Below are positions 1 through 13,529 of a stretch of 64,000 nucleotides of DNA, piece after piece. Made by a program: the position numbers and the translations under genes. The DNA is taken from contig NC_089458.1 of NCBI RefSeq assembly GCF_026210795.1, positions 434,001-498,000 on the forward strand. Direction: 5' to 3'. This stretch comes from Rhizophagus irregularis. Its lineage: Eukaryota > Glomeromycota > Glomeromycetes > Glomerales > Glomeraceae. Each line of letters opens with the position of its first letter. Positions within the stretch are counted from its first letter, which is position 1. The notes under the pieces were generated by a model. That model saw nothing but the letters and a program-made list of their open reading frames with translations. It searched no databases and was not told the DNA's origin.

Positions 1-1548
1 ACATCATTATATTCATGTATTTTAATAAATCGAACATGGTGTTCTATTACGATGCCAATAATATGGGAAAACCCATTTTTATTTAATCAAAACACAGCAT
101 TTAAAATTATACAAACATTAATATCAAATTTAAATGAAGAAGAAATAATAAAATTAATGAAAAAAACCAATCATTCATTAGATTTTATTATAAAAAAACC
201 ATTATTTAAATATCAAAATTTTATAAAAGAAATCAATATAAATAATTTAGAATATTTAATTGAATTACATTATAATTATTTTTATACGAATATACCAACA
301 AATATTGATTTAGAAATTTTTACAAGAAATTTATTATTAAATATGATATTTAAAACAAATTTTAATATTAAAAAATTAATATTTCATTTTAATTATAAAA
401 ATTATTTTAAATATAAAAAAAATAATTTTTTAGAAATATTAATTAATAATAATTTATTAAAAAATTCTTTAAAAAATTTGAAAAATTTTGAAATTAATAT
501 TTATTTTATAAATTTTTCAAATTTATTTAATTTAATTTATCAAAGAGAAATTATTGAAATAATTAATTATATTTCAAATTTATTGATAAATTTTTTTAAT
601 AAATTATCAAAAATATTTTTTAATATTAAATATTTAACAATTTATATTGAATTAAATAATATTGAAAGTTTATTATTTAAAAAAAAAATATGTGAAGCAT
701 ATTCTCAATTAATAGAAAATCAAAAAAATCTTTTATATTTGGAGATGAATGAATTTTTTGATTATTCAATTTTTACAAAATCATTAATAACACAATCTAA
801 TTCATTAACAACATTAAAAATCAATTATTTAAGAAATATTAATAAATTATTATTAATATTAAGTAAATGTACGAATTTAATTACATTAGAATTAACAGAA
901 TATTTTGAAATTGATCAAGAAGAAGAAGAAGAAGAAGAAGAAATGTTAATGAAACAAATTTATATTGAAAATTTAATAATATTTCAATTAATTATAACAG
1001 ATAAAAGACATTTCATTTATTTTATGAAATCTTTATTAAAATTTTCATTTAAAATAAAAAAATTAATATTAGAATTTATAAGTTTTGAATTATTAGATAT
1101 AATTAAATTATATTGTTCAAATTCATTAGAATATTTTTCTTTAAAAGTAATACCAAATGATATTATGAAATTATGTGAAACTTTACTTTCTTTTGAAATT
1201 TTAAATTCTTTAATTATTATCGAATGGTTGGGTGATAATGATTTTCCAATTTCTTTACAAGCTTTAATTCTTTTAGCAAATTCTTTACCTAAAACTCTTA
1301 AATTTCTTGGTATAAGAACTTTTTGTAATTCTATTAATTTTAAGAAATTTCTTTTTAATATTAATGTTAATATTATTGAATTAGATATTTATAAATCTTT
1401 AGATGATGAATTTATTAATATTATTATTCAATATGTTTTAGAAAAGAATAGAAATTTAAAAATATTAGGTTATTTAAATGTACGTAATAATAATTTTAGT
1501 AGAATTAATGAATTAATTCCTACAATTAAGGAAGTCAAAAGTTATTAA
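1..1548 (+). CDS. F-box-like, leucine-rich protein, 5' end outside window
   Basis: The frame is open from the first base of the window. The first ATG at 52 is probably internal: the 17 codons before it read as an F-box tail (LYSCILINRTWCSIT), the pattern seen just before the 'P-I-W-x-x-P-F' motif of glomeromycete F-box proteins. From there the protein is rich in Leu, Ile, Asn and Lys with irregular leucine-rich strand/helix periodicity, as expected for a substrate-binding LRR-like region. A GAA run codes eight consecutive glutamates (around 920-940). No introns are needed and the stop is at 1546-1548. F-box proteins usually link substrates to an SCF ubiquitin ligase; the substrate here is unknown. 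Assignment rests on motif memory, not on a profile search. Confidence 0.7.
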   Translation, partial: TSLYSCILINRTWCSITMPIIWENPFLFNQNTAFKIIQTLISNLNEEEIIKLMKKTNHSLDFIIKKPLFKYQNFIKEININNLEYLIELHYNYFYTNIPTNIDLEIFTRNLLLNMIFKTNFNIKKLIFHFNYKNYFKYKKNNFLEILINNNLLKNSLKNLKNFEINIYFINFSNLFNLIYQREIIEIINYISNLLINFFNKLSKIFFNIKYLTIYIELNNIESLLFKKKICEAYSQLIENQKNLLYLEMNEFFDYSIFTKSLITQSNSLTTLKINYLRNINKLLLILSKCTNLITLELTEYFEIDQEEEEEEEEMLMKQIYIENLIIFQLIITDKRHFIYFMKSLLKFSFKIKKLILEFISFELLDIIKLYCSNSLEYFSLKVIPNDIMKLCETLLSFEILNSLIIIEWLGDNDFPISLQALILLANSLPKTLKFLGIRTFCNSINFKKFLFNINVNIIELDIYKSLDDEFINIIIQYVLEKNRNLKILGYLNVRNNNFSRINELIPTIKEVKSY

Positions 1549-2080
1549 TCATATCTATTTTTAATAAAAAAAAGTGTTTCGGGCATCCAAAATTTGGTAT
1601 TAGGAACTTTTAACAATTAAACACAACATATATTTTATATTAGTTATTAGCCCCCAAAAAAAGGGTGAAACCCAAAAGATTATAATAGGACAAAGAAAAT
1701 TATGTTACGTCTTTGTGTGTTCTGTGTGTTCTGTTACATTTTATTGTTAAAGAAGGAAAAGATTATAACAACAAATTGTTGATCCTCCTTTGAATATAAA
1801 ATTTTCAAAAAATTTCTCATCATTTAATTTTTTATTAAGCTGGTTCTTTTTTCCTGGTTATTAATGTTACAAATGTTTTTTTTCCTTTTTGTATTATAGA
1901 AATTTTTCCCTTTCGTATTTGACGCGCGGGTCGCATATATATATATATATATATATATATTCTCATATCATACATTTTCAAGAATATATAAGAATATATA
2001 TATATATATATATAAATATCAAATACATTCTACAATCATCATTTTATTTATTTACCTAAAGATTTAAAAAAAAAAAAAAA
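1549..2080. other. Intergenic region before the first two-span membrane gene
   Basis: No coding sequence is visible. It holds a (TA)n run at 1934-1960 and another near 1992-2012, then an A-rich leader ending just before the ATG at 2081. It probably contains the terminator of the F-box gene and the promoter of the next gene, but no specific element can be named. Confidence 0.4.
1934..1960. repeat. (TA)n microsatellite
   Basis: An uninterrupted AT dinucleotide run about 27 bases long, about 120 bases upstream of the start codon at 2081. Confidence 0.9.
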
Positions 2081-3596
2081 ATGTTTTTTCGTGATGCAAT
2101 ATTTCGGAATAAAAGAAATGAAGAACCCTGGTGGTTTAGTACATTAAGAAGAACAATCGCATTATCCCTTATATTTTTATTACTTATATATGGATTATCT
2201 CGATTAAAAGATGTAGCTGCTTTTTTAAATTCTCCAAACATTTTAATTGTAGAACATAAGAATGTAGCGAATTTTCCAGGTAAAAATTTGTTTTTTTTTT
2301 TTGTATAAATTTCAAAAATTTCAAAAATTTAATCAATTATCATAAACGAGTATTAAGTATTATTCTTATTCATAAATAGGATTCATAATATGTCCAGAAT
2401 CATCAAGTCCTAAATTCATTTTAGATAATGAATCACAAGTTGATCCACAATTTTCAATTACGTGCGGTTTTTCAACGATAATAGGTCCCGAAATATTATC
2501 GGAAAATATGAATATTACAGATAATGATTGTAGCTCATTAATTTCGAAAGCGGAAAATGGTTGTTTAAGATTTCAACCTGATGATAAATATGTTGATTCT
2601 ATTAATGAAAAAGATGATAATGCCGCTTATAATGAAGACTTTGGTAACGGGGAAATACCATTACAATCTCTCGGATTTAATCAATCTTTATTGTTCTTTA
2701 ATATTCAACCTAATATACAATCTGAGATACCATCATTTTATACATTATATTTTGAGGATTATTTACATCAGGAAACGGATAGTGAACCTGTACGTTATTC
2801 GGTTAAAGATCTTGATAATTATTTTATTGAATACACTAATATTTTAATAAATTCAGGACAAAAAAATATTATAGAATATTCTATTAATACTCATAAAGTT
2901 TTTAGTTCAAGTTTAATAGGTCTTTTAAATATAGTACCTGATTTATTTACAATGGAAATTAAATATAATACAAAATATATACAAAGTAAGGAAACTCAAT
3001 TCATACTTTTACCAAAACTTCCACATTTTTTTCGACAAGAAATAGAAAAGTTTGAATATCATCCTATATCACTTGTTTCTACTATCGGTGGTTTTCACAG
3101 CGCTATTATAGCTTTTTATTTATTATTATTTGGTATGCCTAGAATTGAACCTTGGGGATTTCTTCAAAAACATTTACTTAGATTTTGGTGTCTTAGAAGA
3201 GATTTTAAATATACATTAGCTAATGATTACAATACTGAACCTGGTATACCATTAGTAGATAACATTCGAGATATTCCTAAAGAAATAAGTTTAGAAGAAC
3301 GTGTTCAAAGTTTGGAATATCTACTAAAGGATAACTTTTTCGACACTTATTGCATTGAAGAATTAAAGGGCGAAGTATCAAAATATGGCTATCAAAAAGA
3401 TTTTCATAAAAAATTAGAAGATTTTCTTTCAATAAAAAATAATAATAATAGAAATAATAGTGTCAATTCTGACTCCTCTTTAACGATACAAGTTCCTTCT
3501 CTGGATGATCATAATTATTTAGATTTAAATTTGAATAGTCCTTTTTCAATTTTTGTCATTTCTCCTTTACCATCTTCTGTATTCAATATAGATTAA
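2081..3596 (+). CDS. Two-span membrane protein, paralogue A (2 exons)
   Basis: The exons are 2081-2279 and 2380-3596, giving 471 codons. The 100-base intron has GT...TAG ends and splits a glycine codon after its first base; the join keeps phase and gives PGFIICPES, matching the paralogue at 5311. The short N-terminus ends in EPWWF and basic residues. A first membrane span lies at about residues 26-50. A long, probably extracytoplasmic domain follows with early cysteines in ICPES, SITCG, DNDCSS and NGCLR contexts. A second span lies in the stretch around SLVSTIGGFHSAII, followed by an Arg-rich segment and a low-complexity tail. I do not recognise the family. The topology of two spans around a Cys-containing domain recalls DEG/ENaC or P2X channels, but that is only a resemblance. 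Confidence 0.8.
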
Positions 3597-5310
3597 ATTC
3601 AAAAAAAAACCATTTCATTCATTTTGATTCATTTGTAAAATAGGAAAAATTTTTACTGATTATCATATAAATATAGTATATATTATAAAAATCAATAAAA
3701 AAATTAATGATACCAATTTAATTTGAAAAGCCATGGCTTAAATTATACAGTATATATCTCTTTTTGTTTGACTGTTATAGAAAGAATATTTGTTGCTAAG
3801 AATAGATAACCCGCGCCAATCATAATCATACAATATTGATTTTTCTATATTTCTAGATACTTAATAAAATTCGTTGTAAAAAATTCCAAATATTTACAAT
3901 ATTTACGCCATGAAAGTATGAAAGTGAATGTTACCCAGTATAAATAAAAATACAAACACCCATAATTAGGGTAAAAATATAATCCATTTATTATTATTAA
4001 TAATAAATTGGAAAGTTTCGGACTTTCGGACTTCAACGTTCCGATTTACTGGTTTCATAACGTTGTGCAATGGCGTTTATTTAATATAAGTTTAATAATT
4101 TAACAACAAAAAACAACAAGGAAAATTGGAAATATTTTAATATATTGAATTTATTTTTATCTTTCTTTTTTTGTAATTTTTGTATATATTTATAAAAATA
4201 TATATATATATAAAAACTTTTCTTCTCTTTTTTGAGATTATTGTTCAAATTTCAAATGATATTTAACGTCGATCCCTCATGTCCCCGTAGGCGTGGATTA
4301 TTCTCAGTGTAAAAAGATTCTTAATGTTTCGAAACCAAGAATATAAAATCCATTTACCAAGTAAAACGATTGGTTTTTAATTAAATTGATGTAACACTGT
4401 CCTGTAACATAGTATAATTATATTCAGTTTCTGTAATGTAAATCCCCAAAAATCGCAAAATTTGAACCATATTGTAAATGTAAATCTTTTAGTAAATGCT
4501 GTAACTAATTAGTATTATTTTTACAATAAATTTACGAATCGAAGTATCAAATAAAAAATAAATAATAATATTAGTTAAAAAATCGAGAATCTGCAAACTT
4601 GATTTTGTATTACATACTCTGAATTATATTTAATTAATCTTTACAATACATACTGTATTATGTGTATAATATGCCGTATAACGGATCGTTTAATTCCATA
4701 TCATTAAATTGACATTGTATTCAAGTTTGGTTTTAAAGGTTACCATGAAGGGTTTCATGTACTCTTTATGTACATTCTTTCTGTATGTAATAACGAATAT
4801 TTATGTAACACATTCGATATATTAATCTTCGGTAGACAAAGGATAATAAATACTCTTTACAAAGATGATCTTTGTTTGAATGATAAACAAAATATTATTA
4901 AAGAACAAAGAAGAAATATTGAGTAATAAATTTTTCGTAATATAACAAAAACGAATGAGATAAAATGTAATATGATTATATCCATATAAATAAAATATCC
5001 TCATTTTTTCCTTTTTTTTTTTTTCATTCACTCTCAATCCGTAAGTTTATATTTTTTAAAAACTTCCTTTGACAATGTGTTTTCTTGGGTCCACCACCTA
5101 TTTGGATTAAATACAAAGTTTCTTACTAATTATTAGCGCCGGGTGCGTGTAGAACAAAAAAAAAAATAGAATATAAATATAAACATTTTATTTTAACGAA
5201 CACTCTTCTTTCCGAAAAAAACCAACAATTAAATATTATACTTATATATATACAATATATATATATAATTACTCTCCTTCCTTCCTTATTATACAATCCG
5301 TTTTAAAAAA
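3597..5310. other. Intergenic region between paralogues A and B
   Basis: About 1.7 kb of AT-rich DNA. Both strands were read and only short frames with no recognisable product were found. It should hold the terminator of paralogue A and the promoter of paralogue B. Pyrimidine-rich and (TA)n stretches lie just before the ATG at 5311. No repeat family was identified. Confidence 0.4.
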
Positions 5311-7223
5311 ATGTTTGCGAGAGATGCTATATTTCCTAATCAAAGACATGAACCCTGGTGGTTTCGTTTATTACGAAGGACATCAGCTATAATACTTGTT
5401 CTTGCAGTAATAGCATATGGTTATGTTCAATTATTAAACTTAGTAAGCTTTGTTAAATCCCCAAATATTGTTACTTTAGAATCTAAAAAAGGTGGAGGTT
5501 TTCCTGGTAAGTAGATTAATTATTATTAAATATCGGTATAATAATAATAAATTAATTAAATTTCTTTATTATTTTTTAATAATAAATAGGTTTCGTAATA
5601 TGTCCTGGTTCATTAAGTCCTGCTTTCATAAATAAATTAAATAGTACGGAAATACCACAAGCGGAACCACAATTTTCAATAACATGCGGGAAATCCAAAA
5701 AGGTGGGACCCGAAATATTATCAGAAAACATGAATTATACGGATTCAAAGTGCAGTTCTTCAATTTTATCAGAAGAAAATGGTTGTTTAAGAATCCCTGC
5801 TGAAAATATAGCAGTATATGAAGAAGATAGTAATTTTAGTTATGATAATGCTAATTATAATGGTAATAATGAAGATATTGAAGATAATGAAGATAATATA
5901 GATAATGCAAATATTGATGATTCATTTCAAGATCCAAAAGTTTCATCAAATGGATTAAATAGAACATTTATATTTTATAATATTAAACCAAATATTCCTC
6001 CAATTGAAGAGGATACTTTATCATCCATTGATTTACCAAATTTTTATACTGTATATTTTGATGATCTTCAAACTGTTGAACATGGACGTTTTACTATTGG
6101 TTCTCCTGATACTAAATTCGTTGAATATAATAGTGTTCCAATAATTAAAGGTCAACGAAATATATTGGAGTATTCAATTTTAATTCATAGAGTTTTTAGT
6201 ACTAATTTAATGGGTCAATTAGATATTCGTCCAGATGTATTTTCAATGGAATTTAAAGTTGATACTCGTTTAATACCATTAAAAAGACAATCATCAGATG
6301 AGACTCAACTTGTAATAGTACCAAAAAATCCTCATTATTTTCGTACAGAAATTGAAAAGTATGAATATCAAACCATATCTCTTGTTTCTAATTTGGGTGG
6401 TTTTTACGGTTTTATTGTAACCGTTTATATAGCATTATTTGGTATGTCAAAAGTTGAACCTTGGGGTATACTTCAAAAAATTATATTTAGATGTTGGAAT
6501 TGTCGTAGAAGTTTTAAACAACATTTAGCTGATAAATATGTTTCTTCTGCTGGTATCCCATTTGGTGAAAATGTTAGTGATCGTCCTGAAGGAACAAGTT
6601 TGGAAGATCGTTTACAAATCTTAGAATATTTATTAAAAGATTATTACCTTGATACTTATTATTTAGATAAATTAAAATTAACAAAAATGTTATATCATAA
6701 AAAAGCAGGCCGTTACTCTGAATTAGAAACATTAATAGATACAAGAAATAAAGCGATAGAAAATAAGGAGAGAATAGATGGACAAGATGAAGAGGATTAT
6801 GCAAAGGAACGACAGCATAAACGTACTGTTAAAAGATGGAGTAATTGGTCAAGAAAATTTGGTTTTAGCAGTAAACCTCCTAAAAATACTGATGATAATT
6901 TAGGTATGAATTCAGTTGATTCAGTTACTTCATCGGTCCCTTCTCCGAAAAAATCTCGTTGGAGTAATTTGAGTATTTTGAATTATTTGCCTGGCTTTGA
7001 AATTATTGATACTATTGATGAAGAAATTGGTATACCTTCTACAAGTACGCAGAATACAAGTACTACAAATACTACTCCTACCACAAATCCTTCTTCTATA
7101 ACAGACTTCACTTCCACTACAATCACTAAACCCAGACCATTTAGATGTGTTGTCAATGAATCTCGCGATTCCCAAGATACTTTGGTTGAAATTAAAGTCG
7201 ATAAAAGACAAGTTTACTTTTGA
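5311..7223 (+). CDS. Two-span membrane protein, paralogue B (2 exons)
   Basis: The exons are 5311-5506 and 5590-7223, giving 609 codons. The 83-base intron begins GTAAGT, ends TAG, and sits at exactly the same codon position and phase as in paralogue A. The N-terminus MFARDAIFPNQRHEPWWF is shared with A. The first span is at about residues 25-50 and the second span is in the SLVSNLGGFYGFIVTVYIAL stretch, followed by GMSKVEPWG and a basic WNCRR motif. The putative outer domain has an Asp/Asn/Glu-rich insert not found in A. The C-terminal tail is longer than in A, with a charged segment, a Ser-rich part and a Thr-rich stretch near 7040-7120. Function is unknown. An intact frame and conserved splice sites argue that it is a working gene. 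Confidence 0.83.
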
Positions 7224-7676
7224 GGATTTCAAGAGTAATATTCATTAATTGTTTAATTATGTATTATATCTATCTTAATTTGCATTATAAATAGAAAACA
7301 CATTCCTTTTGCTATATACATCAAAATCTTTCTCCTTAAAAATAATGTACAGTAGCATTTAATTTGCATTTAGACATTTTCACCTTTGTTTATATTTATT
7401 TAGTTATTATATATTATTATTCGTTTTAGAAAAAAGTAGACAATATTTAATCAATTTTTAAAAAAAAAACAAAAAAAAAAGAATTGAGTTCACGCTCAAA
7501 AAAATACTTATAATAAATTATAACGAAATTAATTTTCGTGTCTGCATATTTATTTTGGAAAATATTTTTTTTACGTTATAACTTTGAATTGTAAAGTGGT
7601 CTTATAATATACGTGTACTGTATATTTCACATTACATCACATCCAAGTAAAATAAAACGTTCGATATGCTTCTTCA
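7224..7676. repeat. 3' flank duplicated after the broken third copy
   Basis: This downstream DNA recurs at about 13176-13533, from the stop codon to the shared motif TCGATATGCTTCTTCACGA. The later copy lacks roughly 120 bases present here (about 7227-7340). The end of similarity marks the right break of the segmental duplication. Confidence 0.8.
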
Positions 7677-10600
7677 CGAAAGTAGAATAAATTTAATATT
7701 GTAAATTGTTGTTTTCGTATTTTCGTATTGTATTGGAGTGAGACCCGAATACGATCCATAAACCAAGTATAACGAGGAAGTGTTAAGTAGTTTCTTTCAT
7801 CTACAGGATGTGCCAAACTGGGATTATTCTCTATCGGGGTCTTGGGTTGAATATTGCCAAGTACCAAGTTGAAGGAGTGTTAGGTGAATCTCTACTCGTG
7901 TTACATATCTAAATAATTATGCATGCTAGATTCAAAATTTATCATCTATTGGTGTATTAGTGTAATTCTTAACTGAAGTTACAGAACTACATTAACATGC
8001 TTAAACATTTCATCAAAATCCTATAATAATTATTCAAAAAAGTGTTATTTTATATTATATTTAGTATTTTCTATATATTGTATTTATACATTTTTTTTAA
8101 AAAAAGTATATGGTGCCGGAAGTCTATACTTGACAATCACGTGATTTTGCTTCAATTTTTTTGAGATGATCTACATCATGTGATCTGAATTTCAGCCAAT
8201 AAAAAACTGGGATTTCTTGTTTTCTTGTGAAAAGTACTAACAAAATGCAGTTTTTGAAAATTTTTTATTACAAACAAAATAAAACATAAGAAAAAGTGGA
8301 TTTCAGCAATAAAAATGCAACTACCATTTTATAAAGTCATACATTGATAAAATTTTTTTTTTAAAAAAAAAATTACAATTTGAATTCAGATTATAATAAT
8401 TTTGACTGGCATTATTATAAATTATAATGCATAAAGAGCCTGCATAAGTTTTCAATGCATTTGTTTCAAATTTAGGCTGATCATATGAAAATCTAACTAA
8501 TCTTGCCAGCATGAAAATGGAGGTGTTAATAAAAAAGTATAATAAAGCTTATGCATTATATCATACTAGGGAAGCAAATTCAGGACAAAAGATTGAATAC
8601 AAAATCTGACCAATAATTTGATAGAGTTTACTTCAAAGAATAAAGTTACCAATTTATTTTTTCTAAATTGTATTTTTTTTAAGGAGTTAAAAGATTTTAA
8701 GTGTTATATTTTTATTGTCAAATATAGATTTTTAGTATAATACTTTATGTATTTTACATAAAATATTTTTTTAAAAGTCACTCAAATATACTAAATAAGT
8801 ATTATTATTATTTATACATTTTTACTATACATTAATTTAAATTTTAAGAAATAAATATAATCAGTTATAACTAGATATGTAAAGATAATATTTAAGAAAT
8901 AACTTTATATAAAGTCTTCTCCATTTGAATATAATTCAATATTTTTTATACATCTTAAAAAGTGAAATCATATGATTACCTTTAAGATCAAAAGTTAGAA
9001 GAAATATACAACAGTTACTATATTTATTGACTTCAATGAGTGGGCAATGAGCTTATAGAATCAAGAAATTTGAACCGCTTTTTAGGAGGTTTATGCATAC
9101 ATTGGTCTTTCAACTAATTAGAATTTTTAACAATATAAAGAAAGACAGGTTGTGATTAAAGATATATTTAAAATTGTAACCACTTCAATACTTTATCTTC
9201 AGATCCTTTCTAATTATTAATATTCTATACAAGATGCAAAACTTTTAAGATAGTTCAAGAAAAGAATATCTACAAATTAATCATATACTATGAAAATTAG
9301 ACTGATTTGAATAAAATCACCAGTACAATGATTAACTTTGTCAGAATTTAAAGGTGTTTAGAATTGGTATTTCTTTATAACTATTTAAAGATTGTGTTCA
9401 ACTAATAAGAAATGGCTGTAATCAGAAACTTAATTAAAATTTAGCTTATAAAGATGATGTTACCAAAATTTTTGCTTAAGATAAAATTAATTAAAATTAT
9501 TGTTAGGGTTACCCATGAAAATAGTTAAAGATTGAACAAGTCACATGATGTAGTATGCAGAAATATTATAATTATAACTGAGTTTATTACAATATAAAAT
9601 ATTTCTTATAATATATTTTAGTTTTATTAATCACTTTTAGTATTATTATTGCTTTTGACTCATAAATATTCAATTATAAGTATCAGTTTAATTATTATAA
9701 CATTAGTAAAATTGCTTTATTAGTTAGTTAGAGAAATTTACATAGTTAATGAATTATATAGACATGTAAACTTATACAAAATGGTAATAAAAAGGTTTTT
9801 ACAGATAATTACGATAAGAAAAGGATAATTGATTGATTAATTAAATTCATACAATAGGATAATATTGATAAGTTCAAACTGTCATATATGAAAATGTAAA
9901 CATATATAAGGCAATATTTTCTTTGAATAAAAGTTGTTAACATCTGAATAGATCTAACAAAGAGTTTTTTTTTTTGTTGTCTGCAGCACATTTAATACTT
10001 TATTAAGATCAAATCAAATAAATACAATACATGCTATATAATATAAAAGAAAAAGTCCTAATATAAATAAGTAATAAACTACTTGCTATTTCCTGTTAGA
10101 GAATCATATATGTACTATTAGTAAAGGATTTAAACTAGAGGAATAAGTTCTGCTTGAAATAGTCCTTTCTTAGAGGAGCCCTCTCCTTCTAGTCTACATC
10201 ATAAGTGTCTCTAAAAACTTACTGAACCTGTAAAATGAAATTTAGAATTGTAAAAAAAAACAAAAAAAGTGGTAAAACAACAAATTCAGATAAAACAATA
10301 AATAAAAAAAGGGAAAAAATTAATAAAAATCAATATTCTTTGAATATGAAGTATTATTATAATGTTTCATTAACTTTACTTATAACTTACAAAGATTGAG
10401 CAGTTATTCTATCAGTTTTCCAATCTTCTAAGTAGGGCTTTAATTTCTATTAACAAAGTAAGTTTGCCAGTACTACTACTGCCTAAGTCTTTTTTTTATC
10501 AATTTAGAAGTCTTTAATACTTGTTTCTTTTCAAAAAACTTATTCTCTTTATTTTTATTACTCAAAGTTTTTTATCCATTATTATTACTGATTTGATAAC

Positions 10601-11305
10601 TAATATCAAAGATATCAAACTGATCAGTCAGTTGTGGCAAAAAAGTCAAATAATAAGTTTATAGGTGTTTCAATAATTTGTGACAAAATATAGAACAATA
10701 AAAAATTAATAATAAAAGTATAATTCTAGTAAATAATGTAAGGGTTTCTTAAGAATAAAAATCTATCAAACAAATAATGACAAACATAAAAGTAAAACAA
10801 GTAAAACATGCGAAAAGTATACTGTAAATAATTAATTTTATAAATATTGGAAATTTCTACTTTTTAGTTTTTTTTCTTTTTAAGTAATAGATTTTATCAA
10901 ATTTTAGATAAAAAAAAGAAAAATAAAATAAGATTATTTTATAGTTTTAACAATTAATATTTGGATATTGCTATGGTAATGATCACTACCAGTGAATTTA
11001 CCACTTAATTCTGGTCAAAAATTACAATTTAGCCAGAGTTTAAATGCCAGTTTATAATTTTAACTAGAGTTAGAAACTGATTACAAAAATTTTAAATACC
11101 AGTAATACAAATATTAATAATTTAATGTTAATTATGATAAAATTTTGAAATTTTTATTAAAAAAACATTTTTGTAAAGTGAAAAAAATTAAAAATCAAAG
11201 TTAAAAAATCAAAAATTTGTAATTATATCTATTACTATAAAACAATAACCGTAATGTTTTAAATGTTTTTGTATTGTGTTACCTGTGTTACCTATTACAA
11301 GTATA
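7677..11305. other. Long AT-rich gene-free stretch
   Basis: About 3.6 kb with no supported gene on either strand. Open frames at 7637-7867 and 8321-8512 (minus) are short and lack any recognisable motif. The sequence is mostly unique-looking AT-rich DNA with A and T runs. A segment at 8110-8150 (GTGCCGGAAG..., then CACGTG) resembles a transposon end, but I found no partner inverted copy. Confidence 0.4.
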
Positions 11306-11341
11306 TAATTACTCTTATTATACAAACCGTTTTTTAAAAAA

Positions 11342-13175
11342 ATGTTTGCTGTTATATTTCCTAATCAAAGACACGAACCCTGGTGGTTTTATTACGAAGA
11401 ACATCAGCTATAATACTTGTTCTTGCAGTAATAGCATATGGGTATGTTCAATTATTAAACTTAGTAAGCTTTGTTAAATCCCCAAATATTGTTAATTTAG
11501 AATCTAAAAAAGGTGGAGGTTTTCCTGGTAAGTATATTAATTATTATTAAATATCGGTATAATAATAATAATAATATATAAATTAATTAAATTTCTTTAT
11601 TATTGTAATAATAGGATTCGTAGTTTGTCCTGGTGCCTTAAGTCCTGCTTTCATAAATAAATTAAATAATACGGAAGTACCACAAGCGGAACCACAATTT
11701 TCAATAACATGTGGGAGATACAAAAAGATGGGACCCGAAATATTATCAGAAATCATGGATTCAAAGTGCAGTTCTCTCATTTTACCAGAAGAAGATGGTT
11801 GTTTAAAAATCCCTGCTGAAGATATAACCGTATATGAAGAAGTTAGTTGTAGTTATGATAATGCTAATTATAATGGTAATAATGAGGATAATGCAAATAT
11901 TAATGATTCATTTCAAGATCCAAAAGTTTCATCATATGGATTAAATAGAACATTTATATTTTATAATATTAAACCGAACATTTCTCCCATTTAAGAAGAT
12001 ACATTATCATCCTTTGATTTACCAAATTATTATACTGTATATTTTGATGATCTTCAAACTGTTGAACATGAACGTTTGTTCTCTTGAAACTAAATTCGTT
12101 GAATATAATAGTGTTCCAATAATTACAGGTAATTGAATATTCAATTTTAATTCATAGAGTTTTTAGTACTAATTTAATGGGTCAATTAGATATACGTCCA
12201 GATGTATTTTCGATGGAAATTAAAGTTGATACTTGTTCAATACCATTAAGAAGACAATCATCGGATGAGACTCAACTTGTAATAGTACCAAAAAATTCTC
12301 ATTATTTTCGTACAGAAATTGAAAAGTATGAATATCAAACCATATCTCTTGTTTCTAATTTGGGTGGGTTTTACGGTTTTATTGTAACCGTTTATATAGC
12401 ATTATTTGGTATGTCAAAAGTTGAACTTTGGGTATACTTCAAAAAATTATATTTAGATGTTGGAATTGTCGTAGAAGTTTTAAACAACATTTAGCTGATA
12501 AATATGTTCTTCTGCTGGTATCCCATTTGGTAAAAATGTTAGTGATCGTCCTGAAGGAACAAGTTTGGAAGATCGTTTACAAATCTTAGAATATTTATTA
12601 AAAGATTATTATCTTGATACTTATTATTTAGATAAATTAAAATTAACAAAAGTGTTAAAAAAGAAGGTCGTTACTCTGAATTAGAAACGTTAATAGATAC
12701 AAGAAAATAAAGCGATAGAAAATAAGGAGAGAATAGATGGACAAGGTGAAGAGATTATTTAAAGGAACGAGAACGTAAACGTACTGTTAAAAGATGGAGT
12801 AATTGGTCAAGAAAATTTGGTTTTAGCAGTAAACCTCCTAAAAATACTGATGATAATGTAGGTATGAATTCAGTTGATTCAGTTACTTCATCGATCCCTT
12901 CTCCGAAAAAATCTCGTTGGAGTGATTTGAGTATTATGAATTATTTTACTACTATTGATACTATTGATGAAGAAATTGGTATACCTTCTACAAGTACGCA
13001 GAGTACAAGTACTACAAATACTACTCCTACCACAAATCCTACTTCTATAACAGACTTCACTTCCACTACAATCACTAAACCCAGACCATTTAGATTTGTT
13101 GTCAATGATTGTCGTGATTCCCAGGATACTTTGGTTGAAATTATTAAGGTTGATAAAAGACAAGTTTACTTTTGA
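11342..13175 (+). pseudogene. Broken third copy of the two-span membrane gene
   Basis: Close copy of paralogue B from just before the start codon to the stop, with the same intron site (donor after 11527, acceptor before 11615). It is clearly disabled. Six bases are missing near codon 4. A four-base loss after the EPWWF codons shifts the frame. A GAA codon has become TAA at 11992-11994. Several further small deletions break the frame around 12080, 12130, 12430, 12510, 12655 and 12710. Similarity is nevertheless high, including the Ser/Thr-rich tail, so the duplication looks recent. The duplicated block runs from about 11306 into the 3' flank. Confidence 0.88.
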
Positions 13176-13529
13176 GGATTTCAAAATAATGTACAGTAGC
13201 ATTTAATTTGCATTTTAGACATTTTCACTTTTGTTTATATTTATTTAGTTATTATATATTATTATTCGCTTTTTTACGAGAAAAAAGTTGACAATATTTA
13301 ATCAATTTTTTTAAAAAAACAAAAAAAAGAATTGAGTTCACGCTCTTAAAAAAAAATACTTATAATAAATTATAACGAAATTAATTTTCGTGTCTGCTAT
13401 TTATTTTGGAAAATAATTTTTTTACGTTATATAAACTTTGAATTGTAAAGTGGTCTTATAATATACGTGTACTGTATATTTCACATTACATCACATCCAA
13501 GTAAAATAAAACGTTCGATATGCTTCTTC

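Noticed and set aside
6930..7232. Minus-strand open frame of 100 codons
   Set aside because: It is antisense to the Ser/Thr-rich tail of paralogue B; the same shadow appears at 12888-13202 opposite the pseudogene.
7637..7867. Minus-strand frame of 76 codons
   Set aside because: No recognisable motif, and its beginning lies in flank DNA duplicated near 13.5 kb where the frame is not kept.
8110..8150. Transposon-like end (GTGCCGGAAG...CACGTG)
   Set aside because: No inverted partner or target duplication could be found in the window.
8321..8512. Minus-strand frame of 63 codons
   Set aside because: Short, low complexity at its end, with no splice partner or homologue recognised.
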